Origin: an uncultured Eubacterium sp.
Lineage (GTDB): Bacteria; Bacillota; Clostridia; Oscillospirales; Acutalibacteraceae
Length of the DNA stretch: 64,000 nucleotides
Direction of reading: 5' to 3'
NCBI GenBank assembly: GCA_900539325.1
Contig: UQCC01000003.1
Span: forward strand, 62,001-126,000
The stretch's first letter is position 1. Every line of letters begins with the position of its first letter. A program made the translations under genes and the position numbers. Below, one piece after another: positions 40,637 through 50,697 of the stretch. The notes below the pieces were generated by a model. It made no database searches and was not told the DNA's origin. It saw nothing but the letters and a program-made list of their open reading frames with translations.

Positions 40637-41917
40637 TTAACGGCATTTAACCGACTTCAACGAGCTCCAATTGCCGTATATTTTTTCGCCGTCATAAGAA
40701 GTATAGCCTCTTACTCTTATGTAATAATACTTGCCTTTTTTCAAATTTTTCCGTGTATAAGACAATTTATTCTTATTTGTAATTGTCTTTGTAATCACAT
40801 TTGATTTGAAATTTTTGCTTGTTGAAAGCTGAAGCTGATAACCCGTACACGAACCTGAAAGCTTTTTCCACTTTGTAACAATCTTCTTTGAACCTGAAGA
40901 ATAGGCAGATTTGATTGCTTCCTTTTGAGGCTTTGAAGCTGTCAGAACGGGCGTTGAATAATCACCCTTTGAATTACCGGAATACGCACAGACCTTAATT
41001 TCATACACATTACCAGGGTCAAGACCTGCAATGTTTGTATCTGAATCGGTAACGGTTTTGCTGAAGTTTGTGCCCTTGGTTTGATTGTTTACGGCAACAA
41101 AATATTTAGTTGCTTCATCAACCTCATCCCATTCAAAATCAATCTTATTACAAGCCTGTCCGGTAACGGTAAGTCCTGTTACTTCAAGCTCGTCTGCCGA
41201 AACATCCGGCTCTTCTCCGGGTGTATCATCATCAGGGATAATGGCTGTATAAAGTCTGTCATAATTTTTGTAATGGCTTATGCTGATACCGATACCGCCT
41301 GAGCCCGAAACCTTCATTGTGCTGTAAAAAATCGCATTTAGCGAATACAGAGTGTCGTCATCACTATATATAGTCCGTGTCGGATTTTCCCTCATACTCT
41401 GCCAATAAATTGTGTCAACGTGGCACATACTTGAACTGTACTCGGCTGTGGAATAATTTGAATGATAAATTTTCATCATCTGTGAATCGATATATTGAAC
41501 AACAACCGTGTGTTTTTTACTTACAGAGCTGTTAAGAGCACCATAATGAACGATATCACCGGCAACGGCGTTTGTTATAAAGAAATCAATTACATCATTA
41601 ACGAACTGTGAATCCGGAGTTGTTTTTGGGGATGTAAATGTACCCGATGTAACATAATTGCCGCTGTTATGCTTTACCTGATAATTATTATACAGCCCCT
41701 CGGCATACGGAACACCGTAAAGCCTTTTGCACACTTCGGAAGCAAAGCCATAGCAATTACGCTGAACTATTGAATTTTCTCCCGGAACAAAGCCCGATAC
41801 GGTTTGTATATCTTCAAGTTTATCCGTAGCGGTGCCGTTGGCATATACTGCGGTTGAACCAATCACGGACAAAACAACAATAATCACTGATAAAAGAACA
41901 GAAAATGCTTTTTTCAT
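40637..41917 (-). CDS. Secreted papain-like cysteine hydrolase with fibronectin type III repeats
   Basis: 426 residues with a Sec signal peptide (1-26, ending AVYA). The first domain (about 35-215) has the order expected of an NlpC/P60- or CHAP-like papain fold: Cys in QRNCYGFASEV (C55) and His in SKKHTVVVQYID (H136), with AGDIVHYGAL between them. Two beta-sandwich repeats follow (about 240-330 and 335-426) with fibronectin type III features such as YEIKVCAYSG and KYYYIRVRGYT. No cell-wall anchor. Peptidoglycan or peptide cleavage is inferred; catalytic assignment is by pattern only. Confidence 0.75.
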   Translation of the reverse strand: MKKAFSVLLSVIIVVLSVIGSTAVYANGTATDKLEDIQTVSGFVPGENSIVQRNCYGFASEVCKRLYGVPYAEGLYNNYQVKHNSGNYVTSGTFTSPKTTPDSQFVNDVIDFFITNAVAGDIVHYGALNSSVSKKHTVVVQYIDSQMMKIYHSNYSTAEYSSSMCHVDTIYWQSMRENPTRTIYSDDDTLYSLNAIFYSTMKVSGSGGIGISISHYKNYDRLYTAIIPDDDTPGEEPDVSADELEVTGLTVTGQACNKIDFEWDEVDEATKYFVAVNNQTKGTNFSKTVTDSDTNIAGLDPGNVYEIKVCAYSGNSKGDYSTPVLTASKPQKEAIKSAYSSGSKKIVTKWKKLSGSCTGYQLQLSTSKNFKSNVITKTITNKNKLSYTRKNLKKGKYYYIRVRGYTSYDGEKIYGNWSSLKSVKCR

Positions 41918-41944
41918 AAAACCCTCCTATCGAAAATCCTAAAT

Positions 41945-41973
41945 ATTATAGCACAAATGCAGATAAAGGTCAA
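41945..41973 (-). promoter_or_regulatory. Promoter of the papain-like/FnIII gene
   Basis: Minus strand: -35 TTGACC (41968-41973), 17-bp spacer, -10 TATAAT (41945-41950) with TGC upstream. Confidence 0.78.
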
Positions 41974-41981
41974 ATTTTGAC

Positions 41982-42017
41982 AAAAAAAGACAAGCAAGCG
42001 TAATTCCTGCCTGTCTT
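41982..42017 (-). terminator. Terminator of the sigma factor/beta-propeller operon
   Basis: Minus strand: AAGACAGGCAG... paired with ...TTGCTTGTCTT, then seven T. It begins within the stop codon of the propeller gene. Confidence 0.8.
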
Positions 42018-43908
42018 ATTTTAACTCGAATGAAGATACATCCAAATTATTATCGACAACATAATAGTAGTCGTCAATATAAGTAACCCTTGTATTCATA
42101 CCGCCGTAAGAAGTTATTTTAAGCTTTGCCTTGTAATTTTCTTTTTCTACAATTTTACCGGCTTTAACAGATACGACAATAGCACCCTTTTGAGTACCCT
42201 TGACATTTACAATAGGAACGGCATAATACCCTTTTTCCTTATTTTCAACAAATGCTTTAGGGTTATACTGTGCCTCACTTGACAAATCCTTATACACTTT
42301 TTCGTCAAGAACTTTAGGTTCAAGAGAATTTGAAACATCAAACAACACAAATTTTAACCCGTCGATAACTTCAACATCATTATCAAAATAGGTGTTATAT
42401 CCCACACCGAGAAGTTGATCGTCGCCGACATTTACAAGCATAGACGAAAAGCCGTCAATTTCAACATTACCCATAAATTTCGGTTTTTTAACATTTGACA
42501 AATTTATAATAAAAAGCGGGTCCGTTTGCTCATATGTGATTACATATGCGTAATCATCAACATATTTAACCGCCTTTATACTTTCACCCTTTGCAAAAGG
42601 CTCTGACTTATAGATTTGCTTTAAATTTGAATCAAGCACATAAAGATAATTATAAGTTTTATCCTTTACCGTTTCTGTTGCAAAAACACAAAGATGATTG
42701 TCTTTTTCTGCAAAAGAATATCGGCTGTCAACCGTACCGTTGATTTTTACATAATCACAAAACTTAACTCCGTTTTTAAGCGAAATTTTTGCAATTGTAG
42801 TATTAGGCTCTTTACCGCTATAATCACTGCCGTAAACATAAAGATAATCCTTGTTACCATAAACCTCACCGCCGCAACCGAGCACAGCTTTGGTTGTGCC
42901 GATTATTTCACAAGTATTTACATCAAGAGCAGTTACCACAATATAATCGGTACCGACTCCGTTTTTTGCATAATAAATATCCTTGGCGTTCAATTTTTCA
43001 CTGTCACCCTCACCCGAACAGGTTAAAGGAACATAATTTTTTGAAGAGTTGATACTATAACTTGATACGATATAAAAAGTGTTGCCTACAAGCCTTGATG
43101 AAGTATAATATCCCGATTGTTCAAACGAATTGATTTCGGTTGGATTTTCAACATCACTTATATCATAAACTATTGCCTTGGTTGCACTTTCTGCACCGGC
43201 AATTTTTTCCTCAACGGTTGAGCCGTAAAAACTTGTACAATTCACCACAAGTTTGTCATCGGATACAAACATATCCTCAATAACGCTGTTAACATCGTCA
43301 AGTTCAATAGTGTTTGCAACAGTTGATTTTCCTTTTTTTGTTTCAATCACATTTATTGTGCGTTTATCAATACCGCTTTTTTCATCAAATGATTGATTGA
43401 GATAATAAATATCTCTGCCGTTAGTTTTGATAATATCGGCCTCGTCAACGCCTTTTTCCTGAACATAGGTTTCGGCACTGTCAAAACTGTCTGCTTTTGT
43501 CGATTGCGAAGCATCCATATATTCAACAAGTTCCGGCGACACGGCTGATTTTATCCTTGACTTTATTGCGTTTTGTTTTTCCTTTTTTTGACTGTCCTCA
43601 ATATATTTTTTTACATTTTTGTAATTATCAAAATTTTCAAGTTGTGTCGCAGAAGAAGGCGAATTGTCATCCGACTTAATTCTGTAATCTATATCAGACA
43701 CATTCACGGTTGTAATAACCATAACAAAAACGGCGATGCACGCCGCTATACTAATGCCTGCCTTAAAAGCAGGTTTTTGCCTATACTTAATTCTGACAGG
43801 GCGTACATTATTGAGTTTTGATTGCACTCTTTTGTCGAGTTCATCGGGCACATTAACCCGTGCTTCATCAAATTGTGATTTGATGAAATCAAAATCATTA
43901 TTTTTCAT
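42016..43908 (-). CDS. Membrane-anchored beta-propeller protein next to an ECF sigma factor
   Basis: 630 residues. A cytoplasmic N-terminal stretch of about 55 residues (KNNDFDFIKSQFDEARVNVP) is followed by one membrane helix (AGISIAACIAVFVMVITTV), a charged spacer, and a large extracytoplasmic domain with repeated four-strand units characteristic of the secreted beta-propeller family PF09826 (VQEKGVDEADIIKTNGRDIYYL is the family entry motif). ATG at 43908 behind GGAGGG, overlapping the sigma gene by 11 bases. Position and topology match an anti-sigma factor, but there is no zinc-type HxxxCxxC motif, so regulation of the sigma factor is an inference. Confidence 0.83.
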   Translation of the reverse strand: MKNNDFDFIKSQFDEARVNVPDELDKRVQSKLNNVRPVRIKYRQKPAFKAGISIAACIAVFVMVITTVNVSDIDYRIKSDDNSPSSATQLENFDNYKNVKKYIEDSQKKEKQNAIKSRIKSAVSPELVEYMDASQSTKADSFDSAETYVQEKGVDEADIIKTNGRDIYYLNQSFDEKSGIDKRTINVIETKKGKSTVANTIELDDVNSVIEDMFVSDDKLVVNCTSFYGSTVEEKIAGAESATKAIVYDISDVENPTEINSFEQSGYYTSSRLVGNTFYIVSSYSINSSKNYVPLTCSGEGDSEKLNAKDIYYAKNGVGTDYIVVTALDVNTCEIIGTTKAVLGCGGEVYGNKDYLYVYGSDYSGKEPNTTIAKISLKNGVKFCDYVKINGTVDSRYSFAEKDNHLCVFATETVKDKTYNYLYVLDSNLKQIYKSEPFAKGESIKAVKYVDDYAYVITYEQTDPLFIINLSNVKKPKFMGNVEIDGFSSMLVNVGDDQLLGVGYNTYFDNDVEVIDGLKFVLFDVSNSLEPKVLDEKVYKDLSSEAQYNPKAFVENKEKGYYAVPIVNVKGTQKGAIVVSVKAGKIVEKENYKAKLKITSYGGMNTRVTYIDDYYYVVDNNLDVSSFELK

Positions 43909-44419
43909 ACTTACCCTCCAAGAAATCACGCATCTTGGACAAGGCTCTTGAGAGCTTTGACCTTACTGCCCCAGAGGTATAGTCGGTGACTTTGGCAATT
44001 TCCTTGCTGTTAAAACCGGATACTGAAAGAAGAACTATGTCTTTTTCGACATCATTCAGTATGGCTAACGCTTCACGCAATTCAAGTGCCTTAAAGTCAC
44101 CGTCGGTCGCCGAAAGGCCGCTTTCGACATCAGACAGATCGTCACTTTCTTTTGCTCGGATAACATCTTTCACATAGTGAGAACAACTGGCGGCATGAAT
44201 ACGAAACAGATATGTGGAAAATGCCTTTTCATTCTTTAATTTTCCAATCTGCTCGAGAGCCGTCAACATAGTGTCGGATACTGCATCCATAGCATAGTCA
44301 GGGTCGCCGATCTTGTACCACGCATAGCGGTAAAGAGCGTCTTTATATTCAAGGTAAAGCTGAGAAAAAGCCTCCCTGTCACCCTGCTGAGATCTTGCTA
44401 CCAAGCTAAGATCTGCCAT
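43898..44419 (-). CDS. ECF-type RNA polymerase sigma factor
   Basis: 173 residues with sigma region 2 (AFSQLYLEYKDALYRYAWYKIGD then AMDAVSDTMLTALEQI) and region 4 (VEKDIVLLSVSGFNSKEIAKVT, then SGAVRSKLSRALSKMRDFL, the DNA-binding helices), and no region 1 or 3, so an extracytoplasmic-function sigma. ATG at 44419 after AGAGGTG. Overlaps the downstream propeller gene, with which it forms a two-gene unit ending at a terminator. Confidence 0.92.
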   Translation of the reverse strand: MADLSLVARSQQGDREAFSQLYLEYKDALYRYAWYKIGDPDYAMDAVSDTMLTALEQIGKLKNEKAFSTYLFRIHAASCSHYVKDVIRAKESDDLSDVESGLSATDGDFKALELREALAILNDVEKDIVLLSVSGFNSKEIAKVTDYTSGAVRSKLSRALSKMRDFLEGKYEK

Positions 44420-44449
44420 AAATTCACCTCTTTGAGATCTCTCTCATAA

Positions 44450-44485
44450 TAATAGTGCAAAAAAACTTCAAAAGTGTTGCAAAAA
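44450..44485 (-). promoter_or_regulatory. Candidate promoter of the ECF sigma operon
   Basis: Minus strand: TTTTTTTTGCAACACTTTTGAAG then TTTTTTTGCACTATTATTATG. GCAAC (44476-44480) resembles an ECF -35, which would mean autoregulation; alternatively TTGAAG with TATGAG 17 bp later would serve sigma-A weakly. The T-run plus GCA occurs twice, 26 bases apart. Confidence 0.4.
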
Positions 44486-44516
44486 AAATCAAAATATTTT
44501 AAAAAATATTATTTTC

Positions 44517-44548
44517 TGAAAAAAAGCCTCTAAAACAGAGGCTTTTTC
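44517..44548 (-). terminator. Terminator of leuS
   Basis: Minus strand: AAAAAGCCTCT-GTTTT-AGAGGCTTTTT, an 11-bp stem continuing into further T. It ends the long trmH-to-leuS gene run. Confidence 0.9.
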
Positions 44549-44592
44549 AACACAATCTGACCGTGAAGTCACATAATAATCACAAAAAATTA

Positions 44593-47001
44593 TTACATAG
44601 CGACAAAGTTTACAAGCTTGCCCGGAACATAAATCTCTTTTTTGATTTCCTTACCTTCAAGAAGCTCGGCGATCTTCGGCTCAGCCTTTGCGGCTGCCAA
44701 AACATCATCCTTTGCCATATCAACAGGAACGGTAATCTTTGCACGGACTTTGCCCATAATCTGAATAACGATTTCAACATCGTTTTCCTTTGTTTTTTCT
44801 TCATCATACTCCGGCCACTTAGCTTGATTAACCATTCCGCCGAAGTTCATTACATCCCACATTTCCTCTGTAACATGAGGTGCAAACGGATTAAGTAAAA
44901 TTGTAAGAGTTTTGAGTTCTGCCTTATTACAACCCTTTGCAGAAAGCTCGTTAACCAAGGTCATCATAGCCGCAATAGCCGTGTTAGCCTTGAGGTTGTC
45001 AATATCATAAGTAACCTTCTTGATTGTTTTGTGCATAAGTGCTTCCATTTGAAGAGTGTACTCGTCACCGTCAACAACCTTTTCCTGAAGATTCCAGAAT
45101 TTTTCGATAAATCTCTTGCATCCCTTAATAGAATCCGAGTTCCACGGAGCGGCTTTTTCAAAATCGCCGATGAACATCTCATAAAGACGCATTGTATCTG
45201 CACCGTAGGCATCTACGATTTCATCAGGGTTAACAACATTTCCTCTGGACTTTGACATCTTTTCGCCGTTTTCGCCCAAAATCATACCGTGAGAAGTTCT
45301 CTTCTTATACGGTTCCGAAGTAGGAACAACGCCGATGTCGTAAAGGAACTTGTGCCAAAATCTTGAATAAAGGAGGTGGAGGGTTGTGTGCTCCATACCG
45401 CCGTTGTACCAATCAACAGGTGTCCAATATTCAGCGGCTTCCTTGGAAATGAGTTCCTTGTCATTGTGTGGGTCGCAATATCTGAGGAAATACCATGACG
45501 AGCCTGCCCACTGAGGCATTGTGTCGGTTTCTCTCTTTGCCGGACCGCCGCAGCAAGGACAGGTTGTATTTACCCAATCGGTCATCTTTGCAAGCGGTGA
45601 TTCACCTGTATCGGTCGGTTCATATGATTCTACATTCGGAAGTGTAAGCGGAAGCTGACTTTCATCAAGAGGCACATAACCGCACTTTTCGCACTTAACG
45701 ATAGGAATCGGCTCGCCCCAATATCTTTGACGGGAGAATACCCAGTCACGGAGCTTGAAGTTAACCTTTTGGTGACCCTTGCCCTCTTTTGTAAGCCATT
45801 CGGTAATGGCTTTTTTAGCATCTTCAACAGACATACCTGTGAGGAAGTCAGAATTTGTCATAACGCCTGTTGCACAATCGGTAAACGCTTCGTTTTCAAC
45901 GCCGACCTTTGAACCGGCAACAACTTCAATAATCGGAAGGTCGAACTTCTTTGCAAATTCCCAGTCACGGGTATCGTGAGCAGGAACTGCCATAATTGCA
46001 CCTGTACCGTAAGAAACAAGTACATAGTCGGAAATGAAGATTGGAATTTCCTTATTATTAACAGGGTTGATACCCATAACACCGTCAAGTCTTACACCGG
46101 TTTTGTCCTTGTTAAGCTCTGTTCTTTCAAAATCAGACTTGTGAGCAGCCTCATCCTGATACTTACGAATCTCGTCAAGATTATTGAGCTTGTCTGCCCA
46201 CTTTTCAATGTAAGGGTGTTCAGGTGAAATAACCATATATGTTGCACCGAAAAGTGTGTCGGGACGGGTGGTATATACTGTAAGAGTATCGCCGAGAGTT
46301 GTGCCGAAATCAACTTCTGCACCTGTTGAACGACCAATCCAGTTGCGTTGCTGAGTCTTTACTCTGTCGATAAAATCAACATCATCAAGGTCTTTTACAA
46401 GACGGTCTGCATATTCTGTAATCTTAAGCATCCACTGGCTTTGATTTTTACGGATAACTTCACTGCCGCAACGCTCACAAACACCGTTTACAACTTCTTC
46501 GTTTGCAAGAACGCACTTACAAGATGTGCACCAGTTTACCGCCATTTCCTTTTTATATGCCAAGCCTTTTTTGAAAAGCTGGAGGAAAATCCACTGTGTC
46601 CATTTGTAATAAGATGGGTCGGTTGTGTTAATCTCTCTTGTCCAGTCAAACGAAAAGCCGAGAGATTGAAGTTGCTGCTTGAAGTGAGCAACATTGTTCT
46701 TTGTTACCTCTGCCGGATGAATGTGATTTTTGATGGCAAAGTTTTCGGTAGGAAGTCCGAAAGCGTCCCAACCCATCGGATAAAGAACATTGTAACCCTC
46801 AAGTCTTTTTTTACGGGCAACAATATCAAGAGCGGTATATGAACGAGGGTGACCTACATGCAAGCCCTGTCCGCTCGGATAAGGGAATTCTACCAAGCAA
46901 TAATACTTAGGCAAGGAGAAATCCTGCTTTGCGGCAAATGTGTTTTGGGTGTACCAAACATTTTGCCACTTTGATTCTATTTGTTTAAAATTATATTCCA
47001 T
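44593..47001 (-). CDS. leuS: Leucine--tRNA ligase
   Basis: Class I synthetase for leucine. 802 residues, normal. HIGH motif [17 protein letters not shown] near 40-55, the editing (CP1) domain in the middle with [14 protein letters not shown] and the [12 protein letters not shown] editing-site motif, and KMSKS in [16 protein letters not shown] near residue 582. Zinc-type cysteines occur at CTSCKCVL / CERCG and CEKCGYV / CPCCGG. ATG at 47001 behind TGGAGGAC. Last gene of the housekeeping run, 31 bases after rsfS; no T-box leader. Confidence 0.97.
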   Translation of the reverse strand: MEYNFKQIESKWQNVWYTQNTFAAKQDFSLPKYYCLVEFPYPSGQGLHVGHPRSYTALDIVARKKRLEGYNVLYPMGWDAFGLPTENFAIKNHIHPAEVTKNNVAHFKQQLQSLGFSFDWTREINTTDPSYYKWTQWIFLQLFKKGLAYKKEMAVNWCTSCKCVLANEEVVNGVCERCGSEVIRKNQSQWMLKITEYADRLVKDLDDVDFIDRVKTQQRNWIGRSTGAEVDFGTTLGDTLTVYTTRPDTLFGATYMVISPEHPYIEKWADKLNNLDEIRKYQDEAAHKSDFERTELNKDKTGVRLDGVMGINPVNNKEIPIFISDYVLVSYGTGAIMAVPAHDTRDWEFAKKFDLPIIEVVAGSKVGVENEAFTDCATGVMTNSDFLTGMSVEDAKKAITEWLTKEGKGHQKVNFKLRDWVFSRQRYWGEPIPIVKCEKCGYVPLDESQLPLTLPNVESYEPTDTGESPLAKMTDWVNTTCPCCGGPAKRETDTMPQWAGSSWYFLRYCDPHNDKELISKEAAEYWTPVDWYNGGMEHTTLHLLYSRFWHKFLYDIGVVPTSEPYKKRTSHGMILGENGEKMSKSRGNVVNPDEIVDAYGADTMRLYEMFIGDFEKAAPWNSDSIKGCKRFIEKFWNLQEKVVDGDEYTLQMEALMHKTIKKVTYDIDNLKANTAIAAMMTLVNELSAKGCNKAELKTLTILLNPFAPHVTEEMWDVMNFGGMVNQAKWPEYDEEKTKENDVEIVIQIMGKVRAKITVPVDMAKDDVLAAAKAEPKIAELLEGKEIKKEIYVPGKLVNFVAM

Positions 47002-47032
47002 TATGTCAGTCCTCCATAGGAATTATTTACTG

Positions 47033-47398
47033 TTATTCTTTGACAATAATATCGTCAATATTGATTTTTTCGCCGTCCTCCCAAAGACGCTCGATTTGAT
47101 AAAAACCACGCTGTTGCTTGAGAAGAATGTGAATTACACAGCCTGCGTAATCAAGGCAAACCCACTCACTGCGTTCACCCTCAATGTGATGAGGCTCATA
47201 GCCTGCCTCTGACAATTTATATTCAACCTCATCGGCAATGGCCTTGAGCTGTGTGTTTGAATTTGCTGTTGCGATAACAAAATAATCGGTAAGAACGGTA
47301 ATATCCGATACCTTGATGAGTTCAATATCGTCACCACGCTTGCTGTCGATTGCCTTTACGGCTATCTGTGCAATTTCCAAATAATTTTCCTTGTTCAT
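47033..47398 (-). CDS. rsfS: Ribosomal silencing factor RsfS
   Basis: 121 residues of the RsfS/YbeB/Iojap family, which binds uL14 and prevents subunit joining when nutrients are short. Seen: VSDITVLTDYFVIATANSNTQ and the HHIEGERSEWVCLDYAGCVIHIL block, both conserved. The ATG at 47398 is 6 bases after AAGGA; another ATG two codons upstream is too close to it. Placed after nadD and yqeK, the classical Firmicute order. Confidence 0.95.
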   Translation of the reverse strand: MNKENYLEIAQIAVKAIDSKRGDDIELIKVSDITVLTDYFVIATANSNTQLKAIADEVEYKLSEAGYEPHHIEGERSEWVCLDYAGCVIHILLKQQRGFYQIERLWEDGEKINIDDIIVKE

Positions 47399-47462
47399 AG
47401 TCATTCCTTTATTATAAACATTATATATTGTGTAGGCAAGGCTCTGCCCTGCTGTATTTTAT

Positions 47463-48047
47463 TTAATCTACCTGTTTGATTATTGCCTTTTGAAGCACCC
47501 AATTATAGCAATAAAGGGTGTCGGGATGAATCAGTTTGTTTTTGTTTGCCAAATCGGTTATCGTAAACCGAGTGGCACAAAGCATTGCATATGTAAGCGA
47601 ATTGTCGGCAAGTTTTCTCACACTTTCAACATCCGGATAGCTACGCTCCGCACTTGTCAAATCGGCAAGATAAATCACCATTTCAAAATCTGTCATTTCT
47701 GCGTGACCCGTTGTGTGATAACGGATTGCACTCAAAACTTCCTCGTCATCAATGCCGAGAACGTTCTTTACATAACACGCTCCTGAAATTTGATGATACA
47801 CCAATTTGTTACTTTTTTCAAGTTCTGTGGGGACAATACCTAAATTATCCATATATTTTTCCTGCTCGGCATAATCCGTTTCTTTGGTGATGTCGTGCAG
47901 AATTCCTGCAAGATACGCCTTGTCCTCATCAAGAGAATAAATTTTTGCAAGTTCCCTTGCCCGCTTCGCCACATTCATACTGTGGGTATAGCGATATTCG
48001 GACAATCTTTCTTTAATAATACTTTCGTATTTTTCAAAATCATACAT
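47463..48047 (-). CDS. yqeK: YqeK-family HD-domain hydrolase
   Basis: 194 residues. HD phosphohydrolase with the metal ligands in YRYTHSMNVAKRA and LAGILHDITKE and a late IRYHTTGHAEM segment. YqeK proteins are symmetrical diadenosine tetraphosphate hydrolases in several Firmicutes. Overlaps the nadD stop by 8 bases (the start ATG lies within the end of nadD), as is usual for this gene pair. Confidence 0.9.
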   Translation of the reverse strand: MYDFEKYESIIKERLSEYRYTHSMNVAKRARELAKIYSLDEDKAYLAGILHDITKETDYAEQEKYMDNLGIVPTELEKSNKLVYHQISGACYVKNVLGIDDEEVLSAIRYHTTGHAEMTDFEMVIYLADLTSAERSYPDVESVRKLADNSLTYAMLCATRFTITDLANKNKLIHPDTLYCYNWVLQKAIIKQVD

Positions 48048-48627
48048 AGAGCCTGTGCTCCTTTATATATCTATTTACGCTTTCGGGGATATAGCAAGAC
48101 ACATCATCGCCGTTTTTTATCATATCCCTAATCTGTGATGACGAAATGTCGATAACATCAAATTCCGACACAACAACATCTTTTAATTTTGGATGTTCCG
48201 CCTTGAAGTCCAGCATTTCAACATACTGATTTTTTTCTCGTGCCGCAGTGACAACGGTACAAGCAGAAAGTATTTCTTCAAACTTATACCACTTTTCAAA
48301 ATAGAAAAATTGGTCCGCTCCGACAATCAAGTAAAATTCATCATCGGGATACTTCTCTTTCAGCTCGCAAATCGTGAGATATGTGTAGCTTTTGCCATCA
48401 CGCATAAATTCAATATCGCTGACAATTTGATTTTCGCCGACACAAAGCTCCAGCATATTGATCCTGTGCTTTCCGTCAATTAATCCGTCGGACGATTTAT
48501 GCGGCGGATTGGCAGTCGGGATAAATATAATCCTGTCAAGCGAAAGTGCTTTTTTGTATTGCTCGGCAAGAGCCAAATGCCCGTTGTGAACAGGGTTAAA
48601 CGCTCCTCCGAATATGCCTGTTTTCAT
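48040..48627 (-). CDS. nadD: Nicotinate-nucleotide adenylyltransferase
   Basis: 195 residues. Adenylylates nicotinate mononucleotide to deamido-NAD. Nucleotidyltransferase motif GGAFNPVHNGHLALAEQ at the N-terminus (the GXFNPxHxGH form), FIPTANPPHK, and the ISSSQIRDMIKNG motif near the C-terminus. Overlaps yhbY (ATGA) and yqeK. Confidence 0.95.
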   Translation of the reverse strand: MKTGIFGGAFNPVHNGHLALAEQYKKALSLDRIIFIPTANPPHKSSDGLIDGKHRINMLELCVGENQIVSDIEFMRDGKSYTYLTICELKEKYPDDEFYLIVGADQFFYFEKWYKFEEILSACTVVTAAREKNQYVEMLDFKAEHPKLKDVVVSEFDVIDISSSQIRDMIKNGDDVSCYIPESVNRYIKEHRLYV

Positions 48628-49076
48628 CGGCTGTTACCCTGCTTTTTGTCACGGTCGTTGCGATAACGAGGGCGGTCATAAACAGCATAAGGATTTTTTG
48701 CTTCCTTTTCTCTCTGTCTTTGACGAAGACCTTTAATCTTAACTTTTTTCTTTGCCTTTGCTTTTGCCGTGCCCTGACCTCTTGCTTTTTTCTTTGCCTG
48801 AATTTTATCTGGATCGGCTTTTCTGTAAAGAACGATAATTCCGCCGATAACCTGAATAACCTCGGCATCAAGTCTTTCTGCAAGTTGCGGTGCAAGCTCC
48901 TTTGGTGTTTGCGGTGCAGTTTCAAGGTGAACACGGATTTTGATAAGTTCCCTTACATCAAGGGTGTCGTCAATCTGTGTAATAAGATTGTCGGTGATAC
49001 CCTCTTTGCCGATTTGTATAATAGCCTCAAGAGAATTTGCCTTTGCTCTCCAAGCCGCTCTTTCTTTTGATGTCAT
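48624..49076 (-). CDS. yhbY: CRM-domain ribosome-assembly RNA-binding protein, YhbY-like
   Basis: 150 residues. The first 95 form a CRM domain (IIQIGKEGITDNLITQIDD, ELIKIRVHLETA, IQVIGGIIVLYR with the GxxG-type turn), which binds pre-50S particles. A 50-residue highly basic Lys/Arg tail follows, longer than in short YhbY proteins, and fits RNA binding. Overlaps rdgB and nadD by 4 bases each. Confidence 0.92.
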   Translation of the reverse strand: MTSKERAAWRAKANSLEAIIQIGKEGITDNLITQIDDTLDVRELIKIRVHLETAPQTPKELAPQLAERLDAEVIQVIGGIIVLYRKADPDKIQAKKKARGQGTAKAKAKKKVKIKGLRQRQREKEAKNPYAVYDRPRYRNDRDKKQGNSR

Positions 49077-49696
49077 AAAATATTCTCCAATTCCTTAGTT
49101 AACTTTCTCAAAGCGTTGCCTCTGTGAGAAATCTTGTCTTTTTCTTCTCCCTCATATTTACCGAACGATTTGCCGTTGATGATGAACAACGGGTCATAAC
49201 CAAAGCCTGCGTTGCCGTCACGCTCAAAGCCGATTGTTCCGTGGCACTCGCCTCTTACGGTAATTTCCTTGCCGTCGGGAAAAATACAACAAATGGCACA
49301 AACATAATATGCTGTACGCTTTGCTTCCTCAACACCCTCAAGTTTTTTGAGAAGAAGATTGTTGTTTTCCTCATCGTCTGCATTTTTTTCGTTGTCAACA
49401 TTCACACCGTTGTGAACTTCAATATTTGCAAATCTTGCAGAATAAATACCCGGTGCACCGTCAAGGTAATCAACACAAAGACCGCTGTCGTCTGCAATGG
49501 CAGGAAGTCCTGTAATCTTGCAAGCCGATTCCGCCTTAATTTTTGCGTTAGCCTCAAATGTGTCGCCGTCCTCAACAACTTCGGGAAGTGTGATTCCGAG
49601 CATTTTTGCGGTTACGACATTTATACCGAGCGGAGCGAGAATTCTCTGCATTTCCGCAAGTTTTTTCATATTATTTGTAGCAAGAATAAAATCCAT
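49073..49696 (-). CDS. rdgB: dITP/XTP pyrophosphatase (RdgB/HAM1)
   Basis: 207 residues. Removes non-canonical purine nucleoside triphosphates. N-terminal ATNNMKKLAEMQRIL, DDSGLCVDYLDGAPGIYSARFA with the catalytic Asp, GYDPLFIINGKSFG and the C-terminal KISHRGNALRKL are all diagnostic. A 20-residue acidic insert (VDNEKNADDEENNN) is unusual but common in clostridial versions. Starts on the ftsY stop (TAATG). Confidence 0.95.
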   Translation of the reverse strand: MDFILATNNMKKLAEMQRILAPLGINVVTAKMLGITLPEVVEDGDTFEANAKIKAESACKITGLPAIADDSGLCVDYLDGAPGIYSARFANIEVHNGVNVDNEKNADDEENNNLLLKKLEGVEEAKRTAYYVCAICCIFPDGKEITVRGECHGTIGFERDGNAGFGYDPLFIINGKSFGKYEGEEKDKISHRGNALRKLTKELENIL

Positions 49697-50697
49697 TACT
49701 TTTTATCCTCCTCTGTCGGTTCTTCCTCAACTTTTACGCTTTCGTTGATGAAATCGGCAATGGCGTCGTCATCATCGTGAGTAGGCTTAATATCGAACAT
49801 TGCAGACGCAAAAGCCTCTGCGTCAAACGGTTGCAAATCGTCAATCTGCTCACCCACACCGACAAACTTAACCGGAACATCAAGTTCATTATTGATTGCA
49901 AGAACAACGCCGCCTCGTGCCGTGCCGTCAAGTTTTGTGAGAATAATGCCCGTAATACCTGCTGCCTCCTTGAAATCTTTTGCCTGATTAACGGCGTTTT
50001 GACCTGTTGTTGCATCAAGCACAAGGAGAGTTTCACGGCTTGCGTTTGGAAGTTCTCTGTCAATTACACGGCTGATTTTATTAAGCTCATCCATAAGATT
50101 TTTCTTGTTGTGAAGTCTGCCTGCCGTGTCAATAATGATAACATCCGCATTTTTTGCCTTACCCGATTGAATTGTATCGTAAACAACGGCAGCCGGGTCT
50201 GCACCCTCGCCGTGCTTTACAAGCGGAACGCCTGCTCTGTCTGCCCAAACCTGCAACTGCTCGATAGCACCTGCACGGAAAGTATCGGCTGCACCCAAAA
50301 CAACGCTTCTGCCCATAGACTTCAATCTCATGGCAAGTTTGCCGATTGTGGTGGTTTTGCCAACGCCGTTTACACCGATTACAAGAATGATTGACGGCTT
50401 GGTGCGAAGTGCAAGATAGCTACCGCCCCATACAACACCGGCAACAATATCCTTGAGCGTTTCTCTTACCTGAGCAACGCTTGTAATATTATCGTTGGCA
50501 ATTTTTTCCTTTAAGTCACCGATTACACGCTCTGCTGTCGGAAAGCCGACATCGCCCATAATCAATACCTCTTCAAGCTCGTCAAAAAGCTCATCTGTTA
50601 TTTTTTCGTGAGATTCGATAGTTTCGTTAATCTGCTTAACCATACCCTCATCACGGGTTTTTCTAAGACCTTTTCTTAATTTATCAAACAAACCCAT
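49696..50697 (-). CDS. ftsY: Signal recognition particle receptor FtsY
   Basis: 333 residues: a short N-domain ([20 protein letters not shown]) and the NG GTPase with [15 protein letters not shown] near residue 109, [37 protein letters not shown] and [13 protein letters not shown]. It lacks the long acidic A-domain of proteobacterial FtsY. Docks SRP-ribosome complexes at the membrane. Separated from smc by 91 bases; overlaps rdgB by one base. Confidence 0.97.
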   Translation of the reverse strand: MGLFDKLRKGLRKTRDEGMVKQINETIESHEKITDELFDELEEVLIMGDVGFPTAERVIGDLKEKIANDNITSVAQVRETLKDIVAGVVWGGSYLALRTKPSIILVIGVNGVGKTTTIGKLAMRLKSMGRSVVLGAADTFRAGAIEQLQVWADRAGVPLVKHGEGADPAAVVYDTIQSGKAKNADVIIIDTAGRLHNKKNLMDELNKISRVIDRELPNASRETLLVLDATTGQNAVNQAKDFKEAAGITGIILTKLDGTARGGVVLAINNELDVPVKFVGVGEQIDDLQPFDAEAFASAMFDIKPTHDDDDAIADFINESVKVEEEPTEEDKK

